A stretch of 34,504 nt of DNA, from the NCBI RefSeq assembly GCF_006538165.1, contig NZ_BDLU01000012.1, forward strand, positions 1-34,504, read 5' to 3'. Below the pieces are notes generated by a model, which was given only the letters and a program-made list of their open reading frames with translations, did not search any database and had not been told where the DNA came from. Shown here piece after piece: positions 15,420 through 24,434 of the stretch. This DNA comes from Komagataeibacter diospyri. Its GTDB lineage: Bacteria > Pseudomonadota > Alphaproteobacteria > Acetobacterales > Acetobacteraceae. Within the stretch, counting starts at the first letter, position 1, and each line of letters starts with the position of its first letter. The translations under genes were made by a program, and so were the position numbers.

Positions 15420-17021
15420 TCAATCGCGCACATTGCCCATGGACCATTCACTGCCGCGGGGCGTTTCCACGTATTCAGGCCAGTGGTAATCAACCGGCGC
15501 CCTGAAATCTTTGGGTAGCAGCGGCGCAATCCAGCGTGATCCGCCCACCCCGCCACCGGTCCGCTCACGGAATTCGGCCTGTGCCGCTTCCAGCACCGCA
15601 GGCTTTGTCAGCAGGTCGAGCAGCGTGGTGGTGATGACCTGGGAGGCGCGGCTCCACATCGGGTCGATGCACGCGGTATAACCGGCCATAGCGTGGCGCG
15701 CCCATGCAGGATAGCGGTAGCCGGGCGCTTCGGGGTGGTGCAGGGTGGGGCGGGCGACATACAGGCGGACCGTTGGCGCGTGCCATGTATAATCCACGTA
15801 GTCATCCGCCGCGTAATGCTTCTGCCATGGCGGCAGCTGTTCACGGAAGGCGGCCTCGGCTTCCTGTGGTGATGTCAGCTTCATCATGTTGGGCAGCAGG
15901 GGTTCTGTGGTCTCGGGCAGGCCGAGGGTCTTGTGAACGTCCTGGGCAAATCGCACCGCGTCCTCACCCCATTGTGGTGCGCCCAGTCTTTTGAAATTCG
16001 CGAAAGTGGTTTCCGCCATGACATGGTTGGGCAGACCGGGACGGGTCTTGGTGATCCATTCCTTTTTGACGGTGCAATGCGTCATCGCCGCGATACTGTC
16101 GGCATTGCGGTCAAGGATTTCAAAGGCCGAATGGCACATATCCAGCGAAGGCGCGCGCATTGAATACTGGATCTGCCCGATTCCGGGGGCAAAATTGTCC
16201 GCCGTGGCCTGACCGGCAATCGGGATGAATTCGTTGATGGTCCAGCTACCGGTATGCGGCAGGATGGATTCCTTCATCATCTTGGAATTGGTGTACATCA
16301 GGCAGACCGCATCGATTGCGCCGGGCGCGCGTGCAATGGCATGGATATGCGTGATTTCACCCGATGAAATATCCGCCTGCCATGTTTCGGGATTGGGGCA
16401 TTCGAATGTGTAGATGCGGCTCCAGTAAGGTGCGCTTGTCGTTTCCCAGAAACATCCATTCGTCAGCGCGGGAAAGGAATGGGGATGGAAGCTGATGGCG
16501 GCATCCAGCCCGTCATAATAGCCGTGCGCGGCATGCACCGGCTTTGAACCGCACATCTTTTCTGCCGGTTCGCCAAAGAAGACGAGCGTGCCGGGAATGG
16601 AATGCGCTTCCATGGCCCGTTTCGTGGCAAGGAAACCGGCCAGAGCGCCGATACCCAGTGCGGAATGCGGGTCGGTATGGCCCGCCGCCAACCTGCTTGT
16701 CCCCTTCCGCGGCTGCTGATAGGGAACGGCTTCCTGCGACTGTCCCGGCACCGCGTCGTATTCAGCGTAGCCCGCCAGTACCGGACCGTCTCCGTTACGC
16801 CATTCCGCACGGAAGGCGGTCGGCATTCCGGCCGTACCTTCCTCCACTGTGAACCCTTCGCTGCGCAGGCGTTCGACATACCAGCGGCTGGAGCGGTATT
16901 CGCGCCATGACGGTTCCTGAAAATCCCATATTGTCTTGTGATCTTTGGAAAATGCCGCCTGCCGTTCATTCAGCCAGTCGAGCGCGCAACGCTGCGCATC
17001 GGAAAATTCGTCGTTCCACAT
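15420..17021 (-). CDS. AbgB-like M20 amidohydrolase
   Basis: The 533-residue product resembles p-aminobenzoyl-glutamate hydrolase subunit B and related M20D peptidases, which cleave amide bonds of aminoacyl conjugates. Visible segments are GPVLAGYAEYDAVPG, AAGHTDPHSALGIGALAG (metal-binding His region) and VFFGEPAEKMCGSKPVH, followed by the dimerisation lid domain and a second catalytic part. ATG 17021 was chosen over 17045 because GAGGAG lies 8 bases before it and overlaps the stop of the upstream deiminase-like gene, suggesting translational coupling. The protein is longer than typical AbgB by some 50 residues, mostly C-terminal. It likely releases an amino acid from the imported compound. 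Confidence 0.85.
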   Translation of the reverse strand: MWNDEFSDAQRCALDWLNERQAAFSKDHKTIWDFQEPSWREYRSSRWYVERLRSEGFTVEEGTAGMPTAFRAEWRNGDGPVLAGYAEYDAVPGQSQEAVPYQQPRKGTSRLAAGHTDPHSALGIGALAGFLATKRAMEAHSIPGTLVFFGEPAEKMCGSKPVHAAHGYYDGLDAAISFHPHSFPALTNGCFWETTSAPYWSRIYTFECPNPETWQADISSGEITHIHAIARAPGAIDAVCLMYTNSKMMKESILPHTGSWTINEFIPIAGQATADNFAPGIGQIQYSMRAPSLDMCHSAFEILDRNADSIAAMTHCTVKKEWITKTRPGLPNHVMAETTFANFKRLGAPQWGEDAVRFAQDVHKTLGLPETTEPLLPNMMKLTSPQEAEAAFREQLPPWQKHYAADDYVDYTWHAPTVRLYVARPTLHHPEAPGYRYPAWARHAMAGYTACIDPMWSRASQVITTTLLDLLTKPAVLEAAQAEFRERTGGGVGGSRWIAPLLPKDFRAPVDYHWPEYVETPRGSEWSMGNVRD

Positions 17022-17034
17022 TATCCCGCTCTCC

Positions 17035-18048
17035 TCAGATATCATCGCGGATCAGGGGACCGGTCGAGCAGTGCAGGCCGCCACCACCCGATATCATCTT
17101 GTCATACTTGACCGGAATGATATCGACCCCGGCACCAATCAGCGCCTTGCGTGTTTTTTCGGACACGCCTTCGGGCATCACGACACGGCCGGGGGCGATT
17201 GCCAGGCAGTTGATGATCGATACATCATCCTCATAACCGACTTCGATGACGTGAATTCCCAGTTCACCAAGCTTTTCAAGGAACCAGTAAGGCAGCAGGG
17301 CAATATTGGCGATGGCAAGGTCCGGGGCGAGCATGACAAACACGCCATCGATATGAAGCCTGTAACCGGTCAGTTGAATGCGCAGTAGTTCTACACCCTG
17401 CGTACGCAGGACTTCCTCGATCTGGTCGGCTCCGGATTCCGTGGTGCGCGACGAAATCCCGATGACTGCGGTCGTGGGGTTCAGCCATGCAAAGCTGCCG
17501 CCTTCGGCAACACCATTGCCTGAAATCGTCCGCAGGATCGGGCATCCCATACGGGCCAGTGTCTGGGTAACGGGGCGTTCTTCACCGCGGCGGATTTTTG
17601 GGCCCATGCGGGTGACAATGGCCCCCCCCTTTACCGCAATGAGCGAATCCCGGGTAAAGCAGGATTTCATACGGCCCGGCGCGATGGAGTCGAGATAGAC
17701 AACCTCCACGCCCTCCCCACGCAGGGTGGCGACGTAACTGTCGTGCTGCGCCTGCATGGCCGCAAGGTCCGGGCCTGTATCGCCACGCCAGTACCAGCCT
17801 GCTTCGACATCGCCAAAAGCATTGTTTTCCATACGTTTCGACGTATCAACAATGTTCACTTCGTCACCGGGGCGGTGCATCATGACCATGCGCAGGCGCC
17901 CGACGTCGTTATTACATCCCCATTTCTGGCCCCATACGGCTTCCTGCTGTGTTGTATCCTCGAATGCGGGTTCCGCTTCCGAGGGGAACAGCTTGATCAG
18001 CTGGTTATAACGCCATTCGCCTTCTGTGATCGCATTCATATCGCGCAT
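17035..18048 (-). CDS. Guanidine-modifying enzyme, arginine deiminase/DDAH superfamily
   Basis: The 337-residue product is of the amidinotransferase/deiminase fold. The active-site set is present: FTRD at 131-134 (Asp contacts the guanidinium), Glu182 in EGGS, His232 and Asp234 in LHIDGVF, and the nucleophile Cys327 in GGGGLHCSTGPL. Arginine deiminase has EGGD where this protein has EGGS, so the substrate pocket differs. The family converts guanidino groups to ureido groups with loss of NH3 or an amine, or transfers the amidino group. It is the first gene of the leftward six-gene arm and faces the TonB-receptor operon. No clear Shine-Dalgarno precedes ATG 18048 or the alternative at 18039. 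Confidence 0.85.
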   Translation of the reverse strand: MRDMNAITEGEWRYNQLIKLFPSEAEPAFEDTTQQEAVWGQKWGCNNDVGRLRMVMMHRPGDEVNIVDTSKRMENNAFGDVEAGWYWRGDTGPDLAAMQAQHDSYVATLRGEGVEVVYLDSIAPGRMKSCFTRDSLIAVKGGAIVTRMGPKIRRGEERPVTQTLARMGCPILRTISGNGVAEGGSFAWLNPTTAVIGISSRTTESGADQIEEVLRTQGVELLRIQLTGYRLHIDGVFVMLAPDLAIANIALLPYWFLEKLGELGIHVIEVGYEDDVSIINCLAIAPGRVVMPEGVSEKTRKALIGAGVDIIPVKYDKMISGGGGLHCSTGPLIRDDI

Positions 18049-18126
18049 GACCCATTTATATTATTGAATGTAAGTAATTAATCCCGGATGCAGCAAAAAC
18101 ATGACGGCTGCTTCGGTCATGATGTC

Positions 18127-18154
18127 ATCTTATAGCGCCTTGGAGCCGACGCAA
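18127..18154 (-). promoter_or_regulatory. Candidate sigma-70 promoter for the deiminase arm
   Basis: Read leftward, TTGCGT (18154-18149) and TAAGAT (18132-18127) are 16 bases apart and would give a leader of about 70 bases to ATG 18048. One CTTGGAG repeat lies in the spacer and the other just upstream of the -35 element, which would suit a regulator binding across it. Confidence 0.35.
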
Positions 18155-18439
18155 GAAAAACTTGGAGTTGACACCAAAAAGTCTGGACAGGGCCGATTCA
18201 TTCCGTTTACGTTGCTAATTATCCGGTATGTCAGAAATGTACCGGAAGCAGGGATCTTAAAAGTTCTATGTTATTTCAAGCAGGGATTCTAACCTGTGAT
18301 TCAGTATCAATTCTCCTGCTGCGGGGTGGGCCGACATAAGAGTTACGTTCCACAGGGTCGGACGGCAGGGTGAAATAACATTACTATAAAGAAATAAATA
18401 GTGCGTGGGTATCATAACTGTCGGGATGAAGTGCCGTTC

Positions 18440-18454
18440 ATATCGTTTCGATAT
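18440..18454. promoter_or_regulatory. 15-bp palindrome, candidate operator for the TetR-type regulator
   Basis: ATATCG-TTT-CGATAT is a perfect inverted repeat with a 3-base centre, of the size and symmetry of TetR-family operators. It lies upstream of the operon that ends with a TetR-family gene, so local regulation is plausible. No second copy was noticed elsewhere in the window. Confidence 0.4.
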
Positions 18455-18487
18455 CATTCCAATTATTGGAGAGAGTGCCGGGAACAT

Positions 18488-18517
18488 GGGGAAATCAGAT
18501 TGCAGACTGATTTTTCC
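18488..18517 (+). other. Leader hairpin before the TonB-receptor gene
   Basis: GGGGAAATCAG and CTGATTTTTCC can form an 11-pair RNA stem (two G-U pairs) with an 8-base loop. The 3' arm carries five T. It could act as an attenuator or simply shape the leader. Confidence 0.35.
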
Positions 18518-18671
18518 AGACCAGTTCAGGGCGCAGGCATCTGCCCGTGGTGTTTCGCGTGGTCGCGTGCCCGGTGCGGTCCGTCATGTTCTGGTGCCTA
18601 AAACAGTCAGATGCAGAAATAAAAAGTAATCAATTCCAAAAACCTTACAATCATCCGTCAGGAGGCATGTA

Positions 18672-21023
18672 ATGAGACGTAGCCGATGTCTCGGGATTTT
18701 CATTGTATGTTGCGTTCCATACGTTGATTCCGCAAAGGGGGCGACCGAATCTTCCCGGGCCGCTCCCGATCCAGGGCAGCGTCATGGTGTTTCGGCAGCG
18801 CCGCGGGCAGGCGCCCACACGGTGCGGCACGGTGCGGGCGCCGCACCGCCACAGGTGCCGGAACAGTTGCGTGTCATGTCCACCGCCCGCACCCAGTCAC
18901 ACGGTACGAGTGAAGTGGTCAGCCGCGCCATGATGGACAAATTCGTGCCGGGCACGAGTGCGGTCAAGATGCTTGCCCAGTTGCCCGGCGTTCAGTTCAC
19001 GTCGTCTGATGCGCTGGGGGTGGATACGTGGTCTTCCACGCTGTACGCCCGTGGCTTCGTGCAGGACCAGATGGGCTTTACCCTTGATGGGGTTCCGCTG
19101 GGCGATCAGGGATATTTTACCTATAACGGCCTGAAATCTCAGGCTGCGATCGCGCCGGAAAATATTGCGAGCATGGATATCTCGCAGGGGGCGGGTGCTG
19201 TGGACGCGCCAGGGACGACCAACCTGGGCGGCCAGATCTCCATGGTTTCATCCAATCCCCTGCAGAAGGCCGGGGCACGTGTTTCGCAGTCCTTCGGTAG
19301 CTGGAATGCGTACCATACGTTTGTCCGGGTTGACAGTGGCAACCTGAACAGGACGGGCACCCGGTTTTACGTATCCTATGTCCGTAATGACACGGACAAG
19401 TGGAAGGGCGCGGGATACCAGTTTGAACAGAACGTCAATGCCAAGCTTGTCCAGCCGCTGAAGAACAACAGCGAACTGTCGTTCTTCTTTGACTGGAACA
19501 ACCTTGTGCAGCCGGTTGATTATCAGGATCTCAGTTTCAATTTCCTGAAGGTGTATGGTACCCGGCTTGATAACTACTATCCCAATTATACCAACGCCTA
19601 TAACGCAGCGGCGGGGAAATACACGCTGGGTCAGGACAAGACGAACGATCCCAAGGACGTTGCATATTATGACGTGGGGCGTGTCTGGAATGACTACCTG
19701 GCGTACACGAAACTCAAGCTGAACATGACAAACCACCTGTCATGGGACACGACGCTGTATGGTCATGGCCAGAAGGCGATGGGGGTGTTCACCAACCCCT
19801 TCCATGCCTCGCCCAACGGGGCGCCATTGTCCGAACAGATCAAGCGTCCCTGGCTCATGCGTTACGGGTTTACGTCCGGTATGAACTGGCACATGGGGCA
19901 CAATGTACTCAAGGCCGGGATCTGGTACGAATACTACCGCAACGCCATAAGCCAGACATTGTATGAAGCCCCGCTGCTGGGGCAGGGCGTGCCGGATCCC
20001 AACCATCTGGGCGCTGCGTTTGATCGCATGTGGGCCTTCGATTTCAACACCAATACCTTCATGGGCTATGTGGAGGACCAGTATTACATCAAGCCCAACC
20101 TGGTGGCGTCTGTCGGGTTCAAGGCCATGACGTCCACCACCCGTGGATCACAGGTGGCGAACAATACGGGCGAGGCGGCACTGGCGCAGGGCAGCCTGAA
20201 TGCATCAGACGGGTTCCTGCCGCATTTCAATGTTGATTACCATCTCGACCGGCATAGCGAACTCTATTTCGATATTGCCAAGAACCTGCGTACTTATGCT
20301 GATGGTGGTTATGGCCTGGGCAGTGTCTGGGGTGTAACCAACCTGCAGACGTTCAATGAAATGAAGAAGGTGATCAAGCCGGAAACCGACTGGACCTATA
20401 TGGTCGGCTACCGTTATCAGGCGAAGAAACTGTCTGCGTCTGTCAGCTTCTACCATACTGATTTCTTCAACCGCCTGCAGACGATCGCATCGGGTAATAT
20501 TGTCAACCCGACGGATTCGGTCGCCAACGTGGGCAGTGTCCACATGAACGGCGTGGACGTGGGGGCGACCCTACGCCCGGTCAAGGGGCTGAGTTTCTAC
20601 AACAGCTTCAGCTATAATCATGGCTGGTACGGATCGGATGTGTCCGATGGCGGCACGACCTATCACACCAGGGGGAAGAAGATCGTCAACTATCCTTCCT
20701 TCATGTACAAAACGCAGCTTGCCTATGCCTATCGCGGTGCGGAAGTGCATTTTGATGCATCCTACATGTCCAGCCGCCCGTTTGACTACATGAACACGCT
20801 GCATGTTCCGTCCTACTGGCTGGCGTCAATGGGGGCGCGTTACAACTTCGACCGTGTCGGCCCGCTCAGCACGCTGTCCGTTGGTTTCAACGTCTATAAC
20901 CTGTTCAATTCCACCTATATCGGAACGATGGGGGACAACGGAAATCCGATGCAGGGTGATTACCAGTCCTTCAGCATCGGCGCGCCGCGTTCCTTCTTCG
21001 GTACCATCTCCGCTTCCTATTAG
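18672..21023 (+). CDS. TonB-dependent outer-membrane receptor
   Basis: The 783-residue product has a signal peptide (MRRSRCLGIFIVCCVPYVDS) and a TonB-box-like EQLRV near residue 73. A plug domain follows (MLAQLPGVQFTSSDALGV, LYARGFVQDQMGFTLDGVPLGD, VDAPGTTNLGGQISM), then a 22-strand barrel ending in FGTISASY with an aromatic last residue. Such receptors import large or scarce molecules across the outer membrane using TonB energy. AGGAGG lies 6 bases before ATG 18672, the best ribosome site in the window. No Fur box is near, so the cargo is probably not ferric. The next genes are an amino-acid-type ABC importer only 13 bases on, so the same cargo is likely passed inward. Confidence 0.92.
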   Translation: MRRSRCLGIFIVCCVPYVDSAKGATESSRAAPDPGQRHGVSAAPRAGAHTVRHGAGAAPPQVPEQLRVMSTARTQSHGTSEVVSRAMMDKFVPGTSAVKMLAQLPGVQFTSSDALGVDTWSSTLYARGFVQDQMGFTLDGVPLGDQGYFTYNGLKSQAAIAPENIASMDISQGAGAVDAPGTTNLGGQISMVSSNPLQKAGARVSQSFGSWNAYHTFVRVDSGNLNRTGTRFYVSYVRNDTDKWKGAGYQFEQNVNAKLVQPLKNNSELSFFFDWNNLVQPVDYQDLSFNFLKVYGTRLDNYYPNYTNAYNAAAGKYTLGQDKTNDPKDVAYYDVGRVWNDYLAYTKLKLNMTNHLSWDTTLYGHGQKAMGVFTNPFHASPNGAPLSEQIKRPWLMRYGFTSGMNWHMGHNVLKAGIWYEYYRNAISQTLYEAPLLGQGVPDPNHLGAAFDRMWAFDFNTNTFMGYVEDQYYIKPNLVASVGFKAMTSTTRGSQVANNTGEAALAQGSLNASDGFLPHFNVDYHLDRHSELYFDIAKNLRTYADGGYGLGSVWGVTNLQTFNEMKKVIKPETDWTYMVGYRYQAKKLSASVSFYHTDFFNRLQTIASGNIVNPTDSVANVGSVHMNGVDVGATLRPVKGLSFYNSFSYNHGWYGSDVSDGGTTYHTRGKKIVNYPSFMYKTQLAYAYRGAEVHFDASYMSSRPFDYMNTLHVPSYWLASMGARYNFDRVGPLSTLSVGFNVYNLFNSTYIGTMGDNGNPMQGDYQSFSIGAPRSFFGTISASY

Positions 21024-21036
21024 GACAGGAGTATAA

Positions 21037-21861
21037 ATGCGCTTACGCCGTCGCCTGCCCCGATCCGCATGGGCTGCCTTCATGTCCGTTCTTGCCGCAG
21101 GGGGCATCATGCTGTCCCTGTCGGCCATGACCGCCGGATACGGGGCGCCGCCGGCGCCTCTGGTCGTGGGGATCAACCCCGTTTATCCACCCATGGAATT
21201 CCATGCGCCCGAAACGGGTGAACTTCAGGGCTTCGATGTCGATTTCGCCTATGCGCTGGGAAGGCAGATGGGGCGTCCGGTGGAAATACGCGAAGCGTCC
21301 TTTCCCCAGTTGATGGTTGATGTCGGTTCAGGGCGGATTGACATCATCATCAGTGGTCTGAACGACACGCCTGGTCGGCGGGGTGTTCTCCGCTTCATTG
21401 ATTACCTGCAGTCCGGCGCCCAGTTGCTGGTGTCGGGCAGCAGTCCGTTCACACGGGACACCGACCTGTGCGGCGGAACGGTATCCGCCGCGCGTGGTAC
21501 CGATTTCGCCCGGATCCTGCAGGCATGGAGCGCACGTGTCTGTACGGCCGCCCATCTGCCTGACATCACGGTGGTGGGGACCGAGAATTCCGCCATGGCC
21601 CGTCTGGAACTGCGTGAGGGCAGGGTGCAGGCCGCCGTGCAGGGGGAGGAAACGGTCGGATATTTTCTTGATAATGCCCATTCGCTGTTCCGCCGGTTTC
21701 TGCCCCCCATCAGCCACGCCTGTCTTGCGATCGCCATGCGACATGACAGCGCGCTGTTTGACAATATCAGGGCCGATTTCGAACAGATGAAAAAGGATGG
21801 GAAGTATCAGAGCCTTCTTCGAAAATGGCACCTGGAAGCCAATACAGTCATTCCCTCATAG
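21037..21861 (+). CDS. Amino-acid-type ABC substrate-binding protein
   Basis: The 274-residue SBP_bac_3 protein has a signal sequence (basic MRLRRRLPR, then a hydrophobic core). Family segments are YPPMEFHAPETGELQGFDVDF, RIDIIISGLNDTPGRR and LLRKWHLE near the end. It shares the DLCG/WSARVC Cys pair with the proteins at 12833-13642 and 24421-25245, suggesting a disulfide and recent common origin. GGAG lies 7 bases before ATG 21037. It directly precedes the permease and ATPase, so it is the primary binding protein of that importer. Confidence 0.88.
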   Translation: MRLRRRLPRSAWAAFMSVLAAGGIMLSLSAMTAGYGAPPAPLVVGINPVYPPMEFHAPETGELQGFDVDFAYALGRQMGRPVEIREASFPQLMVDVGSGRIDIIISGLNDTPGRRGVLRFIDYLQSGAQLLVSGSSPFTRDTDLCGGTVSAARGTDFARILQAWSARVCTAAHLPDITVVGTENSAMARLELREGRVQAAVQGEETVGYFLDNAHSLFRRFLPPISHACLAIAMRHDSALFDNIRADFEQMKKDGKYQSLLRKWHLEANTVIPS

Positions 21862-21877
21862 TCCGCACAGGTGAGAC

Positions 21878-22708
21878 ATGTCTGCTGAAATACAACTCGA
21901 CGATCACAGCACGATCATAGAACGGGGCCGTTACCATATGGTCGTGTCGCTTGTGGTCATACTGGCATTCGTGGCGTGGCTGATCCATGCCTTTGCCGTT
22001 TCCGATATCGAGTGGAAGTATGTAAGCCATTTCCTGATGGTCCGCACCATAATGCAGGGTGTGGCCGCAACGTTGCTCATGGCCATATCCGCCATGATGC
22101 TGGGTATCGTGATCGGCCTGACCTTTGCCATCGTGCAGCAGTCAGGCAACCCGGTCTGGAAAACGGTGGCGGCCGGTTATGTCTGGCTGTTCCGGGGGAC
22201 GCCGGTCATCCTGCAACTGCTTTTGTGGTTCAATCTGGCGCTGGTGTTCCCGCATATATGGATACCCGGTTACGGTTCGGTCCAGACAGTGCAGCTTATG
22301 ACGCCGTTCCTGTCCGCGCTGCTTGGTCTGGGGCTGAATCAGGGGGCCTACATCACCGAAATCATGCGTTCCGGTCTGACCAGTGTGGACAGGGGACAAT
22401 ATGAAGCCTGCTGCATGATCGGCATGACACGTCTGCTGGCGCTGCGCCGGGTCATCCTGCCGCAGGCCCTGCGGGTGGTCATTCCACCGCTGGGGAACGA
22501 GTTCATCAGCATGATCAAGCTTACATCACTTTCAAGCATGATCCAGTATCCGGAAATACTGCATAGTGCGCAGAACATCTATTACGCCAATGCCCGGGTG
22601 ATCGAACTGCTGCTTGTGACCGGGTTCTGGTATCTGACGATTGTAACCGTTCTGATGCCTGTGCAGTATTTTCTTGAAAAACGTATCAACAGGGGATGGT
22701 CGGGATGA
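21878..22708 (+). CDS. HisM/GlnP-type amino acid ABC transporter permease
   Basis: The 276-residue protein has a cytoplasmic N-terminus of about 25 residues and five to six membrane helices. The ATPase-contact EAA loop is clear: [39 protein letters not shown] is the typical HisMQ segment. Only one permease is encoded here, so it would act as a homodimer unless it pairs with the permease half of the fusion protein at 27808-29373. The stop overlaps the ATPase start codon (ATGA). Confidence 0.9.
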   Translation: MSAEIQLDDHSTIIERGRYHMVVSLVVILAFVAWLIHAFAVSDIEWKYVSHFLMVRTIMQGVAATLLMAISAMMLGIVIGLTFAIVQQSGNPVWKTVAAGYVWLFRGTPVILQLLLWFNLALVFPHIWIPGYGSVQTVQLMTPFLSALLGLGLNQGAYITEIMRSGLTSVDRGQYEACCMIGMTRLLALRRVILPQALRVVIPPLGNEFISMIKLTSLSSMIQYPEILHSAQNIYYANARVIELLLVTGFWYLTIVTVLMPVQYFLEKRINRGWSG

Positions 22709-23520
22709 CTGCCACAGATATCGCAGCAATACCTGCGTCACCCATCCTTGAGGTCAGGAACCTGCGCAAGTCGTACGGCAGCACATCCATTCTGAAAGGG
22801 GTGTCGTGCACCCTGAACCAGGGGGATGTGATGTGCGTGCTGGGCGGATCGGGATCGGGTAAGACCACGCTCCTGCGCTGCATCGCCCAGCTTGAGCGTT
22901 ATCAGGGCGGCAGTGTGGTCGTGGATGGCGAACTGATGGGGATTGCTGCAGCAAAGGGCGGACGCTTTTACCGCCTGTCGGAGCGCCAGATCGCGCGCCA
23001 GCGTCTCAAGACCGGTATGGTCTTTCAGAAATTCAATCTGTTTTCACACATGACGGCGGTGCAGAACGTGATGGAGGGCCCTCTCCATGTCCTGTCTGTC
23101 CCGCCGGCGGAAGCGCGCAGGGAGGCCTGTCGCCTGCTGGAATGGGTGGGACTGGGGGAACGGATGGACCATTATCCGGCCCAGCTGTCCGGTGGCCAGC
23201 AGCAGCGTGTCGCCATCGCCCGGGCCTTGGCCATGAAGCCCAAGGTCATGCTGTTTGACGAACCGACCAGTGCGCTTGACCCGGAATCCGTAGGCCGCGT
23301 GCTGGCGGTCATGAAACAGGTTGCCGCAACCGGCATGAGCATGATCGTCGTGACCCATGAAATGGGTTTTGCGCGTGAGGTCGCAAGCCGGGTCGTGTTC
23401 ATGGATCACGGGGTCATCGCGGAAGATGCCCCGTCCGCACAGTTTTTTTCCGCGCCATCGCACCCACGGGCGGCTGATTTCCTGGCCTCCACGCTGGGCG
23501 CACGCGCACAGACCAACTGA
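22705..23520 (+). CDS. HisP/GlnQ-type amino acid ABC transporter ATPase
   Basis: The 271-residue product has a Walker [10 protein letters not shown] at residues 47-55, Q-loop VFQKFNLF, signature LSGGQQQ at 161-167, Walker [12 protein letters not shown] and switch His in VTHEMGFA. The start at 22705 gives a 4-base overlap with the permease and places AGGGG 9 bases upstream; the ATG at 22696 has no room for a ribosome site. An insert of about 12 residues ([12 protein letters not shown]) sits before the Q-loop, a feature of the polar amino acid class. It is the only amino-acid-type ATPase in the window and may also energise the fusion transporter. Confidence 0.92.
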   Translation: MTATDIAAIPASPILEVRNLRKSYGSTSILKGVSCTLNQGDVMCVLGGSGSGKTTLLRCIAQLERYQGGSVVVDGELMGIAAAKGGRFYRLSERQIARQRLKTGMVFQKFNLFSHMTAVQNVMEGPLHVLSVPPAEARREACRLLEWVGLGERMDHYPAQLSGGQQQRVAIARALAMKPKVMLFDEPTSALDPESVGRVLAVMKQVAATGMSMIVVTHEMGFAREVASRVVFMDHGVIAEDAPSAQFFSAPSHPRAADFLASTLGARAQTN

Positions 23521-23540
23521 AATTACAGGATTCATACAAG

Positions 23541-24434
23541 ATGTCCGCAACCTATGAACGCTATCGCAACGTCCCGCTGACGCCGCCCAACCAGGCACCG
23601 CCCGCCCTGCGCTACCCCTGGCCCGAAGGGAACCGGGCCGCCATGTTCCTGTCGTTCGATATTGATGCGGAAAGTGCCTGGACCGGCAAGGACCCGTCCC
23701 ATGCCGACCGCCTTGTCACCATGTCCTTCGGCGGGTTCGAGGCACGGGTGGGCACACCCGTCATCCTCGGGCTTTTACGGGAAATGGGGCTGAAGGCCAC
23801 GTTTTTCATCACCGGCTGGGCGGTGGAAGCCCATCCCGCCATGGCCGAGGCGGTGCTGGCTGATGGTCATGAAATCGGGCATCACGGCTATCATCATCTC
23901 ATTCCCGAACCCGGCGCCGATCATATGCTGGAGGAACTGGATTACGGGCTGGAAGTGCTTAAAAGGCGGCTGGGCGTGGTGCCTGTGGGTTATCGTGCGC
24001 CCATCGGGGAAGCATCGGCCGAACTGTGCCAGAGCCTGAAGGAGCGTAATTTCCTCTATACCAGTTCCTGGTTTGATGATGTGCGTCCTTACCGGCACGT
24101 GATGAAGGACGGATCGCCCGGCCTGATCGAACTGCCCCAGACCACCAGTTACGATGACTGGATGCACGGGCTTGCGAACCGTTTCAGCCCGCGCTCGATC
24201 TTTCCCAGGGAGCATGTGCTGTCGATGTGGCGCGATGACCTTGATGAAACCCGCGCATGGGGCGACCTTGTGACAACCGTGTTCCATCCGCAGGTAAGCG
24301 GCCGGCCGATGCGCTTCCGGCTGTTGCGCGAATTCCTGCAATATACTGTCAGTTGCAACGACGTATGGATTACAACAGGGGAGGAGATCGCACGGTATTA
24401 CGAACAGCAGGAAAAAGCCCTTGCGGTATCGTGA
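23541..24434 (+). CDS. CE4-family hydrolase, cyclic-imidase/PuuE/HpPgdA-like (copy 2)
   Basis: The 297-residue cytoplasmic protein is homologous to copy 1. Motifs: LSFDIDAES with Asp40 and Asp42, HEIGHHGYHHL with the metal pair His115 and His119, GYRAPIGE, and VFHPQVSGRP. As for copy 1, hydrolysis of a cyclic amide or ureide is more likely than sugar deacetylation, because there is no signal peptide and the DxDAES form of the first motif is that of the cyclic-imidase and HpPgdA-like branch. The gene follows the ATPase by 20 bases, and its 3' end overlaps the next binding-protein gene by 14 bases. The two copies differ enough that they may act on different rings or successive intermediates. 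Confidence 0.87.
   Translation: MSATYERYRNVPLTPPNQAPPALRYPWPEGNRAAMFLSFDIDAESAWTGKDPSHADRLVTMSFGGFEARVGTPVILGLLREMGLKATFFITGWAVEAHPAMAEAVLADGHEIGHHGYHHLIPEPGADHMLEELDYGLEVLKRRLGVVPVGYRAPIGEASAELCQSLKERNFLYTSSWFDDVRPYRHVMKDGSPGLIELPQTTSYDDWMHGLANRFSPRSIFPREHVLSMWRDDLDETRAWGDLVTTVFHPQVSGRPMRFRLLREFLQYTVSCNDVWITTGEEIARYYEQQEKALAVS

Larger units (their letters stand above)
18049..18671. promoter_or_regulatory. Divergent control region of the two-armed catabolic/uptake locus
   Basis: This 623-base region separates the two operons and holds no convincing long gene. It contains several separate signals: a leftward promoter candidate (18127-18154), a direct repeat CTTGGAG at 18139-18145 and 18161-18167 (22 bp apart), an 11-bp inverted repeat ATGTTATTTCA/TGAAATAACAT (18268-18278 and 18371-18381), a perfect 15-bp palindrome (18440-18454) and an RNA hairpin (18488-18517). 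A 47-codon basic frame from ATG 18486 to 18629 ends 42 bases before the TonB-receptor start and could be a leader ORF, but lacks other support. Confidence 0.7.

Noticed and set aside
18168..18173. Perfect TTGACA as a rightward -35 element
   Set aside because: No -10-like hexamer occurs 16-18 bases downstream on the same strand, and the receptor gene starts 500 bases away.
18672..21023. TonB receptor as a siderophore receptor
   Set aside because: No Fur-like site was seen in the 623-base upstream region, and the downstream importer is of the amino acid class rather than FecBCD. A siderophore-like cargo is not formally excluded.
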